A stretch of DNA of 64,000 nucleotides. It comes from Lucifugimonas sp038150225. GTDB taxonomy: Bacteria; Chloroflexota; Dehalococcoidia; Lucifugimonadales; Lucifugimonadaceae. Every line of letters starts with the position of its first letter. The first letter of the stretch is position 1. The position numbers and the translations under genes were made by a program. Below the pieces are notes generated by a model. That model did not search any database. It worked only from the letters and a program-made list of their open reading frames with translations, and was not told where the DNA came from. Positions 42,401-51,337 of this stretch are shown here, in pieces. The DNA is taken from positions 6,125 through 70,124 of the forward strand of contig JAYQWG010000004.1 of assembly GCA_038150225.1 (NCBI GenBank), in the 5' to 3' direction.

Positions 42401-44057
42401 AGGTGGTGAAATCCCGGGGCGGAAGATCTCGGACTACATCGCTTACATTCGTAAGACAACCCCTGGTGTGGAGCTTATCTCCCCTCCACCTCACCATGAC
42501 ATTTACTCAATTGAGGACCTGGCTCAGCTGATCCACGACCTCAAGAACGTGAACCCTGACTCCCGAGTCCACGTGAAGCTCGTTTCAGTCGCCGGTGTAG
42601 GAATCATCGCTGCTGGTGTAGCTAAAGGTAAGGGCGACGTCGTGCTGATCTCCGGAGACTCCGGTGGAACAGGTGCGTCCCCGCTGAGCTCAATAAGGCA
42701 CGCTGGACTCCCATGGGAGCTTGGACTGGCTGAGACTCAGCAGGTTCTGGTTGCTAACGGGCTCCGCGACCGAATCGTCGTTCAGACAGACGGTCAGATG
42801 AAGACGGCGAAAGACGTTCTCATCGGTGCGTTGCTTGGTGCCGAGGAATGGGGAATTGCGACCGGTGCGCTCATTGCGATGGGTTGCATCATGCTCCGTA
42901 AGTGCCACCTCAATACATGCTCAGTCGGTGTTGCAACCCAGGACCCGGAACTTCGCAAAAAGTTCGCAGGGACTCCCGACGCAGTAGTGAACTACTTCAT
43001 GTTCCTCGCCGAGGGTCTACGTGAACTCATGGCTAAGCTCGGATTCCGAACTGTTGAAGAGATGGTTGGCCGGGTCGACAAACTGAAGGTTCGAGACAAC
43101 ATTGATCACTGGAAAGCAAAGACTCTCGACCTTTCACCAATTCTCGTAAAACCGGAAACTCTTCCGGGGGACCACCCATACCAGTGCGCCACACAGGATC
43201 ACGGTTTGGACAAGGCCCTCGACAACCAACTGATTGACCTCTCCAAGGACGCAATCGAAAACGGCTCGAAGGTTTCTGGAACACTGCCAATCGTCAACGT
43301 GAACCGAACAGTTGGTGCAACGCTGAGCGGAAAAATTGCCGCCAAATATGGTGAAGAAGGTCTCCCTGACGAAACAATTAACTTCACGTTCCAGGGTTCT
43401 GCTGGTCAAAGTTTTGGAGCCTGGGTAGTCAAGGGAGTTACTTTCAAGGTCGAAGGTGACGCCAACGACTACTTCGGAAAAGGGCTCTCAGGCGGTCGAC
43501 TGGTGATCACTCCTCCGCCCGGAAGTGACTACGAAGCCAGCGAAAACATCATCATTGGTAACGTCGCCCTCTACGGTTCAACCGGAGGTGAGGCATACGT
43601 AAATGGTCTAGCTGGTGAGCGATTCGCTGTTCGCAACTCGGCAGCACACGCGGTTGTTGAAGGTATTGGTGATCACGGTTGTGAGTACATGACCGGTGGC
43701 CAAGTTGCCATTCTCGGTCCTACGGGACGAAACTTCGGTGCGGGAATGAGTGGTGGTATTGCTTACGTGATCGATCCTGACGGTTCGTTCGAGAGCAACT
43801 TCAACCCTGCAATCGCCGACCTGCTCGATGTAGAGCCAGGCTCAGAAGACGACAAATCACTTAAGTTCATGATCGAAAAGCACCTTGAGTACACAGGAAG
43901 CAAGGTTGCCGAAAAGCTTCTAGCTGACTGGGACAACTCAGTTTCGCAATTCAAGAAAGTGTTCCCACGAGACTACGCTAGAGTCTTGAGGGAACGAGCT
44001 TTGGCCGAAAGCGAAGCTAAAGCCGGAGCAGAAGAAGGAGTAGCAACACGTGGGTAA
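39417..44057 (+). CDS. gltB: Glutamate synthase, large subunit
   Basis: Transfers the amide of glutamine to 2-oxoglutarate. I start it at the ATG at 39417, which has AGGAGA at 39408-39413; a TTG at 39393 would add 8 unmatched residues. The 1546 residues comprise a 38-residue propeptide ahead of the N-terminal nucleophile Cys39 (HDACGVGMV), the glutaminase domain, the central domain, the FMN barrel with GGTGASPLSSIRHAG, the 3Fe-4S cysteines in GCIMLRKCHLNTCSVG, and the C-terminal GXXGXXXG beta-helix. Overlaps gltD by 8 bases. Confidence 0.98.
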   Translation: MTEIRNNFDSRPDAEVVLPDFTDIAERGLYVPELEHDACGVGMVANITGERTHAIIDQALEVLVNLGHRGASGADPLTGDGAGITLQMPHAFMQKVAKESGFELPDERRYGVAMCFLPNDANLNAASKKALEDAANENGLSVLGWRDVPTDPSVIGVTAQAVMPKFEQLFVAAPDGVEGDDLERALYLARKSAEKRLIVNETDEEIKTILNREFYVSSWSSRTLIYKGMLVVDQLGEFYLDLKDESMVSAFGLVHSRFSTNTLGSWKLSHPYRMLAHNGEINTVRGNRNWMQAREKTIDSPFFGDKIDELTPICESDDPSDTASLDNVFELLRMTGRSVEHTAAMMMPAAWHGHESMPKDVQDFYEFHGNLMEPWDGPAMIVFTDGDAIGAVLDRNGLRPFRYTVTKDDLLIMASETGVLNVEPERVKYRSRLQPGRMFLVDFGEQRIVEPDEVMKRLADTNPYSEWLEENRSTIETLPEAPTVPENDLESLVARQMAFGYTREDLNMLIRPMAITGHQPQGSMGNDAPLAVLSDKPQNMFAYFKQAFAQVSNPPLDAIREKLVTQRAVPAGRRPNIFETTPLHCQTLRIDHPVLRNAELAKIKASSVPGVKAKTISTLFPVSGGTEALDAALNRIRQEASQAIEDGFTLLILSDRGVDEENSYVPSLLATGAVHHNLIRERNRAQADIIVESGEPREVHHFATLFGYGASAINPYLALETIDGLRQRPTAEEKIPAQDAAEENFREAIEEGVVKTMAKMGISTLQGYIGAQVFEALGLGRELVDEYFTWTVSRISGIGTNEIALDQLANHSRAYSPDNIPSNLKLDLGGLYLWRATGERHMWNPDTISLLQDAVRRNDRAVYEQFEAASDKEGDDHITIRNMLEPVFDGEGIPLDEVEPAEKIVERFATGAISLGSISREAHETLAIATNRINARSNTGEGGEDPERFTAEANGDSRSSAIKQVASGRFGVTTNYLTNAKDLQIKMAQGAKPGEGGEIPGRKISDYIAYIRKTTPGVELISPPPHHDIYSIEDLAQLIHDLKNVNPDSRVHVKLVSVAGVGIIAAGVAKGKGDVVLISGDSGGTGASPLSSIRHAGLPWELGLAETQQVLVANGLRDRIVVQTDGQMKTAKDVLIGALLGAEEWGIATGALIAMGCIMLRKCHLNTCSVGVATQDPELRKKFAGTPDAVVNYFMFLAEGLRELMAKLGFRTVEEMVGRVDKLKVRDNIDHWKAKTLDLSPILVKPETLPGDHPYQCATQDHGLDKALDNQLIDLSKDAIENGSKVSGTLPIVNVNRTVGATLSGKIAAKYGEEGLPDETINFTFQGSAGQSFGAWVVKGVTFKVEGDANDYFGKGLSGGRLVITPPPGSDYEASENIIIGNVALYGSTGGEAYVNGLAGERFAVRNSAAHAVVEGIGDHGCEYMTGGQVAILGPTGRNFGAGMSGGIAYVIDPDGSFESNFNPAIADLLDVEPGSEDDKSLKFMIEKHLEYTGSKVAEKLLADWDNSVSQFKKVFPRDYARVLRERALAESEAKAGAEEGVATRG

Positions 44058-45534
44058 AGTAACGGGCTTCATGGAGGCTGGTCGCCGAACTCCCGCGCGT
44101 CGCGACAAAGTCGAGCGAATCAACGATTGGCAGGAAATCTACCTCGAGTGGAGCGATTCTGATTCGCGACGGCAGGCAAGTCGATGTATGGACTGCGGTG
44201 TTCCATTCTGCAACAACGGGTGTCCGCTCGGGAACTTGATTCCTGAGTTCAACGACTTCGTCTATCACGGTGCATGGCAAGAAGCCATCCAGCGACTGCA
44301 CGCCACGAACAACTTCCCTGAGTTCACCGGTCGCGTTTGTCCTGCTCCGTGTGAAGCGTCATGCACACTTTCGATCAACTCAGATCCCGTAACAATCGAA
44401 ATGATCGAGAAGACGATCGTTGAACGTGGATGGGAAGAAGGCTGGATCAAACCTGAACCTGCCGAGAACAAGACAGGCAAGAAAGTCGCCGTCGTCGGTT
44501 CCGGACCCTCAGGTCTAGCGGCCGCGCAGCAGCTCGCACGTGCAGGTCACTCGGTCACTGTATTTGAGCGAAACGAATACATTGGTGGACTACTTGCAAT
44601 CGGTATTCCGGAATTCAAGCTCGAGAAGCGAGTTGTTGATCGCCGGGTGGACCAAATGGAAAAAGAAGGTGTTGAGTTCAAAGTGAGCACCAACGTCGGA
44701 GTGGATATCACCCACGAAGAACTGCTCGAAAACTTCGATGCCGTTTGTCTCGCCGGTGGTTCAACGATCCCAAGAGACCTCCCAGTAGAGGGCCGTGAAC
44801 TCAACGGAATCCATTTCGCCATGGACTTCCTCGGACAGCAGAACCGACGTCTTAAGGGACAGGAATTTTCTCCAGAAGAAACCATTGATGTGAAGGGCAA
44901 GAACGTCGTGATCATTGGTGGTGGTGACACCGGTGCTGACTGTCTCGGCACTTCACACCGTCAGGGCGCAGCAAACATCGTGCAGATGGAAATCATGCCT
45001 CGACCGCCTGGAGAGCGAATCGTGACTAACCCGTGGCCACAGTGGCCAACCATCTTCCGCACTTCGAGTGCGCACGAAGAAGGTGGAGATCGAGATTTCA
45101 ACGTTCTCACGAAGCGTTTCGTCGATGAAGGGAATGGCAACGTGAAGCGTCTTGAGTGCGTTCGTGTCGAGTGGGTGAAAGATGAAGAGACCGGAAGGTT
45201 CAACATGAACGAAGTCCCCGGATCCGAATTCACACTCGAAGCCGATGCAGTTTTCCTTGCAATGGGATTCCTGCACCCACAGCACGAAGGTCTTCTAGAC
45301 TCTCTCGGTGTTGAATACGACGCACGAGGAAACGTAGCAGCAGACGGTTCAATGAAAACCAACCTCGATAAGGTCTTCGCATGCGGGGATATGCAGCGAG
45401 GTCAGTCTCTCGTGGTTCACGCCATTGCCAGTGGACGACGTACAGCTCGCATGATCGACATCTTCCTCACCGGAGATTCTCGATTACCAACTGTCTCTGG
45501 CTATGCCCGACCACCGCTAATGGTCAACGGCTAA
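44050..45534 (+). CDS. gltD: Glutamate synthase, small subunit
   Basis: The electron-input partner of GltB. 494 residues with N-terminal Fe-S cysteines (CMDCGVPFCNNGCP, then CPAPCEASC), the FAD site VGSGPSGLAAAQQLARAG and the NADPH site IIGGGDTGADC, ending with FACGDMQRGQSLVVHAIASG. It starts at a GTG with AGAAGGAG in the overlapping end of gltB, so the two subunits are translationally coupled. Confidence 0.98.
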   Translation: MGKVTGFMEAGRRTPARRDKVERINDWQEIYLEWSDSDSRRQASRCMDCGVPFCNNGCPLGNLIPEFNDFVYHGAWQEAIQRLHATNNFPEFTGRVCPAPCEASCTLSINSDPVTIEMIEKTIVERGWEEGWIKPEPAENKTGKKVAVVGSGPSGLAAAQQLARAGHSVTVFERNEYIGGLLAIGIPEFKLEKRVVDRRVDQMEKEGVEFKVSTNVGVDITHEELLENFDAVCLAGGSTIPRDLPVEGRELNGIHFAMDFLGQQNRRLKGQEFSPEETIDVKGKNVVIIGGGDTGADCLGTSHRQGAANIVQMEIMPRPPGERIVTNPWPQWPTIFRTSSAHEEGGDRDFNVLTKRFVDEGNGNVKRLECVRVEWVKDEETGRFNMNEVPGSEFTLEADAVFLAMGFLHPQHEGLLDSLGVEYDARGNVAADGSMKTNLDKVFACGDMQRGQSLVVHAIASGRRTARMIDIFLTGDSRLPTVSGYARPPLMVNG

Positions 45535-45549
45535 GCGTTCGCTGAGAAA

Positions 45550-47334
45550 ATGACGACCGAAGCCGACACATCCAGGGCGGCAACAACCATCAGGGTTGCT
45601 GCCGCTCAAATCAACACTACTGTCGGTGACATCGACGGCAACGTGCGTCTTGTCCAGGAGTGGACCGAGAAGGCTCAGGCGCAAGGTGTCGAACTTCTCA
45701 TATTCCCTGAGCTTACAATCACAGGCTATCCGCCGGAAGACCTGGTCCTCTACGACCACTTCATCGAAGCAAACAAAATGGCACTGCAACAACTTGCAGC
45801 GTCGATTAGCGATGTGATCGCGGTCGTTGGGTTCGTAGACTCCGACGAAGAAGGAAACCTCTACAATGCCGCGGCTGTCCTCCATCAAGGTGCTGTTGTC
45901 ACCGTTTACCGGAAGGTTCACCTTCCGAACTATGGAGTCTTCGACGAACAACGCTATTTCAAATCTGGCGATCAATGTCCGGTACTCGTGATTCGAGGAA
46001 TCCGGGTTGGAGTGAACATTTGCGAGGACATCTGGGAGGACGTCGGTCCTTCTGAAGTCCAGTGCGTCGCCGGCGCACAAATCGTCGTAAACCTTAACTC
46101 TTCGCCATACGAATCTGGAAAGCAAGGCGTGCGGGTGAATATCGTCACCAGTCTTGCTCGTCGCAACCGCGCGTTCACCCTTTATGCCAACCAGGTCGGA
46201 GGGCAGGACGAACTTGTTTTTGACGGCGGATCAATGCTGGCGGGTCCGAACGGTGAACTCGTGGGCACCGCTCCGAGGTTTGAAGAGACTTTGCTGATCG
46301 CCGACCTCAACGTTACCGCTGTGGATGACATTCGCGAGAAGCATCCTGTCAACGCGGTTCCTGAAGCGGATCTCGCTCAGGTTGGTATCGCCTACGAAAT
46401 AAATATTTCCTCAACTCCGTCTTCTTATCAGCCCCAGTTGCCCGAACTATCGGTCTACAAACTCGATCGATTGGAAGCGATCTACCGCGCTCTGGTTTTA
46501 GGGACTAGGGATTACGTGCGGAAAACTGGATTTAAGAAAGTTGCCGTGGCTGTTTCAGGTGGAATTGACTCAGCAATTGTTACCGCGATTGCCGTTGATG
46601 CCATAGGTGCTGAGAACGTGATAGGGGTAGCTCTGCCTTCACGTTATTCCTCAGAAGGCAGCGTGAGCGATGCCACTGAACTTTGCGCTCGCCTGGGTGT
46701 TGATCTGTGGAACATTCCAATTGAGCCGGGGCACCGAGCGTTCGAAGAAATGCTCGACGAGGCGTTCGAGGAGACGGAACCGGGTCTTGCCGAGGAGAAC
46801 ATGCAGTCACGAATCCGCGGCAACATCATGATGTCGATCGCCAACAAGTTCAACTGGCTCGTTCTCACTACAGGTAACAAGTCCGAAATGGCGACCGGGT
46901 ATGGGACGCTATACGGCGATATGGCAGGCGCATACGCAGTCATCAAAGACGTTCCGAAAACTGTCGTATACGAGTTATGCGAACACCGAAACAGATGCGG
47001 ACCGGGAGCACCGATCCCGCAGGCGATAATCGACAAGCCGCCGAGTGCTGAGTTGCGACCTGACCAACTTGATCAGGATTCACTCCCACCGTATGACCAG
47101 CTCGACCGAATAATTCACATGTACATCGAGGGCAGGCTCTCGCTTCGGAAAATAATCGAGAGCGAAGCTGAGCATGGTGAGAACGGTGCAAACGAGTCAG
47201 TAATCCGCCGGATTATCCGTCTCGTAGACATTAACGAGTACAAGCGACGACAAACGCCACCTGGGGTCAAAATTACCGGCCTGGCGTTCGGGCGAGATCG
47301 CAGACTTCCTATCGCGTCAGGTTGGCAAAAGTAA
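45550..47334 (+). CDS. nadE: Glutamine-dependent NAD+ synthetase
   Basis: Last step of NAD synthesis, using glutamine as ammonia donor. 594 residues: an N-terminal nitrilase-type glutaminase with Glu (IFPELTITGYPPEDL), Lys (YRKVHLPNYGVFDEQRYF) and Cys (GVNICEDIWED), then the synthetase domain with the ATP loop AVSGGIDSAIVTAIAVDAIG (about 336-355) and TTGNKSEMATGYGTLYGD. It starts 15 bases after gltD, tying NAD synthesis to the glutamine supply made by this block. The ribosome site is weak. Confidence 0.97.
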   Translation: MTTEADTSRAATTIRVAAAQINTTVGDIDGNVRLVQEWTEKAQAQGVELLIFPELTITGYPPEDLVLYDHFIEANKMALQQLAASISDVIAVVGFVDSDEEGNLYNAAAVLHQGAVVTVYRKVHLPNYGVFDEQRYFKSGDQCPVLVIRGIRVGVNICEDIWEDVGPSEVQCVAGAQIVVNLNSSPYESGKQGVRVNIVTSLARRNRAFTLYANQVGGQDELVFDGGSMLAGPNGELVGTAPRFEETLLIADLNVTAVDDIREKHPVNAVPEADLAQVGIAYEINISSTPSSYQPQLPELSVYKLDRLEAIYRALVLGTRDYVRKTGFKKVAVAVSGGIDSAIVTAIAVDAIGAENVIGVALPSRYSSEGSVSDATELCARLGVDLWNIPIEPGHRAFEEMLDEAFEETEPGLAEENMQSRIRGNIMMSIANKFNWLVLTTGNKSEMATGYGTLYGDMAGAYAVIKDVPKTVVYELCEHRNRCGPGAPIPQAIIDKPPSAELRPDQLDQDSLPPYDQLDRIIHMYIEGRLSLRKIIESEAEHGENGANESVIRRIIRLVDINEYKRRQTPPGVKITGLAFGRDRRLPIASGWQK

Positions 47335-47504
47335 TCCTGCACGCGGCCGATGCTTCTGGCATACGCCAGTTGTTAATAAGACGTTCTACACAGTTAATTC
47401 ACATTCCGTCGGTAACTTGATTTTCAACAATCGAATCAAAGTCTTACTTCGACGGTGATTTCACGAATCCAATCTGACGTACAGGTCATCGAACTCCCAT
47501 CAAT

Positions 47505-48815
47505 ATGTTCACAAAATTACGAAAAATATTCCTAGGTTCTTCACTGACCCTCTTGATCGCAGCCTCAGTCGCATGCTCCGGTCTCACCGGTGAGGCTGAT
47601 CAGTCTCCAACCTCAGAAATCGTGAATGAAACTATTTCTAGCGCGGTTGTAACGTCTACCCCTCTCGCCAGAGATAGTGTCTCGAATTCTTCCAACCCAA
47701 CCGAAACAGTCGGCAACGAGCAAAACCAGCTTGCGAACTTCGACGGAACCGGTGACGATAAAGACAACACGTCTGGAGATATTCCTTCCGGCGCCAGTGA
47801 CGTAACGGAACTCACACCATCACAAATCGTAGCTACACAACAGGTCCATCTTGCAGACCTCTACGAAGAGACTGTCGATTCGATCGTGTTTATTCGAGTC
47901 GGTACAAGCACGGGTGGTGGCTCCGGGTCGGGATTTGTTTGGGATGAGTACGGCTACATCGTCACGAACTACCACGTGATACAGGGTGCGACTACAGTGT
48001 TCGTCAAATTCTTCAACGGTCGTGAGTATCGAGCCGACATCGTTTCGTTCGATCCGGATTCGGATCTCGCGGTCATCAAGATAGTTGACCTCGATCACAC
48101 TATCGAACCCATCGCCATTGGCTCTTCTGGTGATCTCCGCCCCGGTGATCTTGCAATCGCCCTTGGGAATCCGTTCGGGGAGGAGTTCACGATGACTACT
48201 GGCATTGTTAGCGCGGTCAGCAGAACTCTTAATAGCGGATTCTCTGCCTACCAGATTCCCGCTGTGGTTCAGACCGACGCGGCCATAAACCCGGGTAACT
48301 CTGGCGGTCCATTGCTCGATATGGATGGAAATGTGATCGGTGTGAACACTCAAATACGCAGCGACTCCAGGCAAAATTCAGGAGTTGGTTTTGCGGTTCC
48401 TGTCGACCTGGTCAAACGAGTTGTTCCTTCTCTTATAGACAACGGCTCTTACACATATCCGCTCATGGGCATTAGCGGCGAGGAAGTCAGCATCACTGTC
48501 CGTGAAGCTGCCAGTCTCGACGGCGATGTTCGTGGGGCGATCGTCATGACTGTGTCATCTGGTGGACCAGCAGACACAGCGGGGATCCTAGGTGATACCG
48601 GTCAGCGTTCAACCAACGGTCAAATACTTGCACCAAATTACGATGGGGACATCATCGTCTCGATAAACGGCTCCCCTATCAATTCCATGAACGACCTGAT
48701 TGGCTTCCTGGCGCTGAACACCGCGCCAGGAGAAGAAATCGTTGTTGGTGTTTTGAGAAATGGGGTCGAAATCTCCATCCCGATGGAGCTCGGTGCTCGC
48801 CCATCAAGCACGTAA
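47505..48815 (+). CDS. HtrA/DegP-type serine protease with N-terminal membrane anchor and PDZ domain
   Basis: 436 residues. The start (FTKLRKIFLGSSLTLLIAAS then VACSG) looks like a lipoprotein or signal-anchor sequence; the lipobox SVAC is imperfect. A Ser/Thr/Asn-rich linker runs to about residue 110. The trypsin-like domain has all three catalytic residues: His in IVTNYHVIQG, Asp in DPDSDLAVIKI and Ser in NPGNSGGPLLDMDG. A PDZ domain follows (about 320-430). It should act outside the membrane on damaged proteins. It stands alone with its own terminator; a 170-bp space upstream has no gene. Confidence 0.94.
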   Translation: MFTKLRKIFLGSSLTLLIAASVACSGLTGEADQSPTSEIVNETISSAVVTSTPLARDSVSNSSNPTETVGNEQNQLANFDGTGDDKDNTSGDIPSGASDVTELTPSQIVATQQVHLADLYEETVDSIVFIRVGTSTGGGSGSGFVWDEYGYIVTNYHVIQGATTVFVKFFNGREYRADIVSFDPDSDLAVIKIVDLDHTIEPIAIGSSGDLRPGDLAIALGNPFGEEFTMTTGIVSAVSRTLNSGFSAYQIPAVVQTDAAINPGNSGGPLLDMDGNVIGVNTQIRSDSRQNSGVGFAVPVDLVKRVVPSLIDNGSYTYPLMGISGEEVSITVREAASLDGDVRGAIVMTVSSGGPADTAGILGDTGQRSTNGQILAPNYDGDIIVSINGSPINSMNDLIGFLALNTAPGEEIVVGVLRNGVEISIPMELGARPSST

Positions 48816-48836
48816 GTAACCTGAGAACCTATAACT

Positions 48837-48871
48837 AAAAGCCTGCACCGTCATGGCGCAGGCTTTTTTTT
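48837..48871 (+). terminator. Intrinsic terminator of the HtrA gene
   Basis: AAAAGCCTGC pairs with GCAGGCTTTT (10 bp) around an 11-base loop and is followed by a run of eight T. It lies 22 bases after the stop. Confidence 0.92.
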
Positions 48872-49090
48872 ACACCACCTCTATGTATCTGCAATTCAAT
48901 TCGGTTTTGAATCCTCTTAGTTATATACCTTTAGGTAATGAAAGAATCTCTTCACCAAATTTTCATTTTATTACACCATCTTCAAATGGATAAATCGCTG
49001 ATTGAATGCGAATCATAAGTTATGATTCGTCAAGTAATTCAAAATTTATATTACTCGGCATCAGGCGAAAATATCGCTAAGGCATGGCAC
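48872..49090 (+). other. AT-rich upstream region of the LysR gene
   Basis: This 219-bp stretch is visibly richer in A and T than its surroundings, with runs such as TAGTTATATACC and TTTATATTAC. It probably holds the LysR promoter and operator. The reading frame is open back to 49022, but those first residues are atypical and I assign them to the leader. Confidence 0.4.
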
Positions 49091-49978
49091 ATGAATATCG
49101 CAGAGCTTGAAGCACTAAAAGCAGTAGCAGAAACAGGCAGCTTCACTCGCGCAGCTGATCGGCTCGGAATGAGTCAACCCGGACTCAGTCGCCAGATTCA
49201 GAGGTTGGAAAGGGAGTTGGGTACAAAACTCCTTGAACGACGTGGCACTGGCGCCATCCTCACTGATGCTGGTCGAGAGTCTATGCAGTTCGCAATCCGA
49301 ACTATTTCCGACTTCGACGCTCTCGTTTCCAGGTTTGGTCCCGATCCTGCTGCATTAACTGGTGTCATTCGAATCGTTGCCAGCTCGACCCCTGCCGAGT
49401 ATTTGGTTCCGTCACTAGTCGCCGAGTTCCGCAACGAACACCAGGGAGTTTCAGTAGAGGTTCTCGTTTCTGACTCAGCCCAGGTAGCTCGAACTGTTGA
49501 AGATCGCCAGGCAGACCTCGGACTGAGCGGCATGCCATCAACTGCCATCGGTTTATCAGCTGTGCCGGTTGCCAAAGACGAGATCGTCCTCGCTGTTTCC
49601 AAAGAGCACCGATTCGCCGGGGAGCGTGCGATCACAATCGATCAGCTCAGGGACGAAACTCTCATTGAACGTGAAGGTGGGTCTGGAACGTGGCAAACTC
49701 TCATGCAGGCGCTTTCTGCTTCAGGCATCGAGCTCCCAGAGCACAATGTTTCGATGACTCTCGGTAGCACTCAAGCAGTCATCGCCGCGGTTGAGAAAAA
49801 TCTCGGCATTGGTTTCGTGACCAATCATGCCGTCGAACACGCAGCAGGTAGCGTTGTCGCCCTACGTATTTACGGCGTTCCGTTGGACCGGGATTTGAAC
49901 CTCGTTTACGAGACTGGACGAGTACGAGGTCGCCACACGCAGGCATTCATCGAGTTCATTCGCCGCAAGTCTGAGTAA
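49091..49978 (+). CDS. LysR family transcriptional regulator
   Basis: 295 residues from the ATG at 49091 (NIAELEALKAVAETGSF), which fits the family start; a longer frame from 49022 adds 23 unmatched residues. The helix-turn-helix is clear (FTRAADRLGMSQPGLSRQIQ, then LERELGTKLLER). The effector domain (about 90-295) has two periplasmic-binding-like lobes (IVASSTPAEYLVPSLVAEF, GSTQAVIAAVEKNLGIGFVT). Neither neighbour is oriented as a divergent target, so its regulon is not evident. Confidence 0.95.
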   Translation: MNIAELEALKAVAETGSFTRAADRLGMSQPGLSRQIQRLERELGTKLLERRGTGAILTDAGRESMQFAIRTISDFDALVSRFGPDPAALTGVIRIVASSTPAEYLVPSLVAEFRNEHQGVSVEVLVSDSAQVARTVEDRQADLGLSGMPSTAIGLSAVPVAKDEIVLAVSKEHRFAGERAITIDQLRDETLIEREGGSGTWQTLMQALSASGIELPEHNVSMTLGSTQAVIAAVEKNLGIGFVTNHAVEHAAGSVVALRIYGVPLDRDLNLVYETGRVRGRHTQAFIEFIRRKSE

Positions 49979-50072
49979 TATCCCCGCCTGGCCGGCAGAG
50001 AGTTAATTCGCCCTTTTCGTAGCCAACCCCGTTGGATAACGATAATGTTGTGCCAACGGCCTGTTGCATGGA

Positions 50073-50090
50073 TTAGAACGCTTGTGCTAA
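50073..50090 (+). promoter_or_regulatory. Candidate LexA (SOS) box upstream of recA
   Basis: TTAGAACGCTTGTGCTAA is a near-palindrome whose core GAAC-N4-GTGC differs by one base from the Gram-positive LexA site GAAC-N4-GTTC. It ends 67 bases ahead of the recA start. TTGCAT and CTAATC flank it with 17-bp spacing, so it may overlap the promoter. No lexA lies in the window. Confidence 0.45.
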
Positions 50091-50157
50091 TCTTCCCGGC
50101 ATTGTAGTTCGTTTGTTCTACTTTCCGGCTACCTCAACGATAAAAGGACGTGCGACG

Positions 50158-51234
50158 TTGGCTGTCAAGAAAGCACAGGTAAAGGCATCATTGAACGGTT
50201 CCAGCAGCGACCGCGAGAAAACTCTTGAACTGGCACTCGCACAAATAGAGAAGTCGTTCGGACGAGGCGCAGTGATGCGCATGGGCGACTCAGACGCGTC
50301 CAACTCTGTAAAGGCAGTTCCGACCGGAGCAATCTCCCTCGATATGGCTCTGGGTGTTGGCGGTCTACCACGCGGTCGAATCATCGAGATCTTCGGTGCT
50401 GAGTCGGCGGGTAAAACCACTCTTGCAATGTCAGCGGTTGCTGAAGCCCAACGAGCGGGCGGACAAGCCGCATTCATCGACGTAGAGCATGCTATGGATC
50501 CCGCCTACGCCAAGTTGATCGGTGTAGACGTCGACAATCTCCTTATTTCCCAGCCTGACTCTGCTGAGCAAGCGCTGGAAATCACTGAATACCTGATTCG
50601 CTCCGGCGCTCTAGACATCATCGTTGTCGACTCGGTCGCAGCCCTTGTTCCTTCAGCTGAACTCGAGGGAGAAATGGGTGAAATGCAGATTGGTCTGCAG
50701 GCACGACTGATGTCTCAGGCTCTTCGAAAGTTGACTGGAATCATCCACAAGACCGACACGGTTTGTATTTTCATTAACCAGCTTCGAGAGAAAGTCGGAG
50801 TTGTATTCGGAAGCCCCGAAGTCACCCCTGGTGGTAGGGCACTGAAGTTCTACAGTTCTGTACGAATCGACCTTCGCCGAATTGAAGCCGTCAAAGTGGG
50901 ACAGGACATCATTGGTAACCGGGTTCGAGCGCGGGTTGTGAAGAACAAAGTTGCTCCTCCATTCCGCAAGGCGGAATTGGAAATCCTGTTCAACGCCGGC
51001 ATCAGCAAAGAAGGAAATATTCTCGATCTCGGTGTTGAAGCAGGAATTGTTAAAAAGAGTGGATCGTTCTACTCATACGGCGATATCAGACTTGGACAGG
51101 GTCGAGAAGCTTCCAGGGTTTTCCTTAAGACAAATTCCGACATTCGTGACGAAATCGAGGCCGCGATCCGGGGCGATGAAAACGCCATTCCTGTCGATGA
51201 GACAAAGGAAACCGAATCTGCCCCTGAGCGATAA
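50158..51234 (+). CDS. recA: Recombinase RecA
   Basis: Strand exchange in repair and trigger of the SOS response. I start it at a TTG at 50158 (AVKKAQVKASLNGSSSDRE, 358 residues) with AAAGGACG about nine bases upstream. The frame is open to 50113, but the added residues are not RecA-like. Walker A is GAESAGKTT; the L1/L2 region EGEMGEMQIGLQARLMSQAL and INQLREKVGVVFGSPEVTPG, and the C-terminal acidic tail are present. It has its own terminator. Confidence 0.98.
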   Translation: MAVKKAQVKASLNGSSSDREKTLELALAQIEKSFGRGAVMRMGDSDASNSVKAVPTGAISLDMALGVGGLPRGRIIEIFGAESAGKTTLAMSAVAEAQRAGGQAAFIDVEHAMDPAYAKLIGVDVDNLLISQPDSAEQALEITEYLIRSGALDIIVVDSVAALVPSAELEGEMGEMQIGLQARLMSQALRKLTGIIHKTDTVCIFINQLREKVGVVFGSPEVTPGGRALKFYSSVRIDLRRIEAVKVGQDIIGNRVRARVVKNKVAPPFRKAELEILFNAGISKEGNILDLGVEAGIVKKSGSFYSYGDIRLGQGREASRVFLKTNSDIRDEIEAAIRGDENAIPVDETKETESAPER

Positions 51235-51295
51235 CCTTCACACGATCAGGAAAAGCCTGACCGTGCGGTAATTTTTCACGAGCTATAAACTTGAT

Positions 51296-51330
51296 AGTCG
51301 AGGACGATGACATTCCGTCCTCGACTTTTC
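51296..51330 (+). terminator. Intrinsic terminator of recA
   Basis: AGTCGAGGACG pairs with CGTCCTCGACT (11 bp) around a 9-base loop, followed by TTTTC. It ends eight bases before the start of the next gene. Confidence 0.75.
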
Positions 51331-51337
51331 ATATAGC

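Noticed and set aside
14593..50051. 15-mer TAACGATAATGTTGT present near 14593 and near 50037
   Set aside because: Exact 15-base matches are expected by chance a few times in a 64-kb window; surrounding sequence is unrelated.
50113..50157. Longer recA frame from 50113
   Set aside because: The added 15 residues are unlike RecA N-termini and cover the likely promoter/leader; the TTG at 50158 has a good ribosome site.
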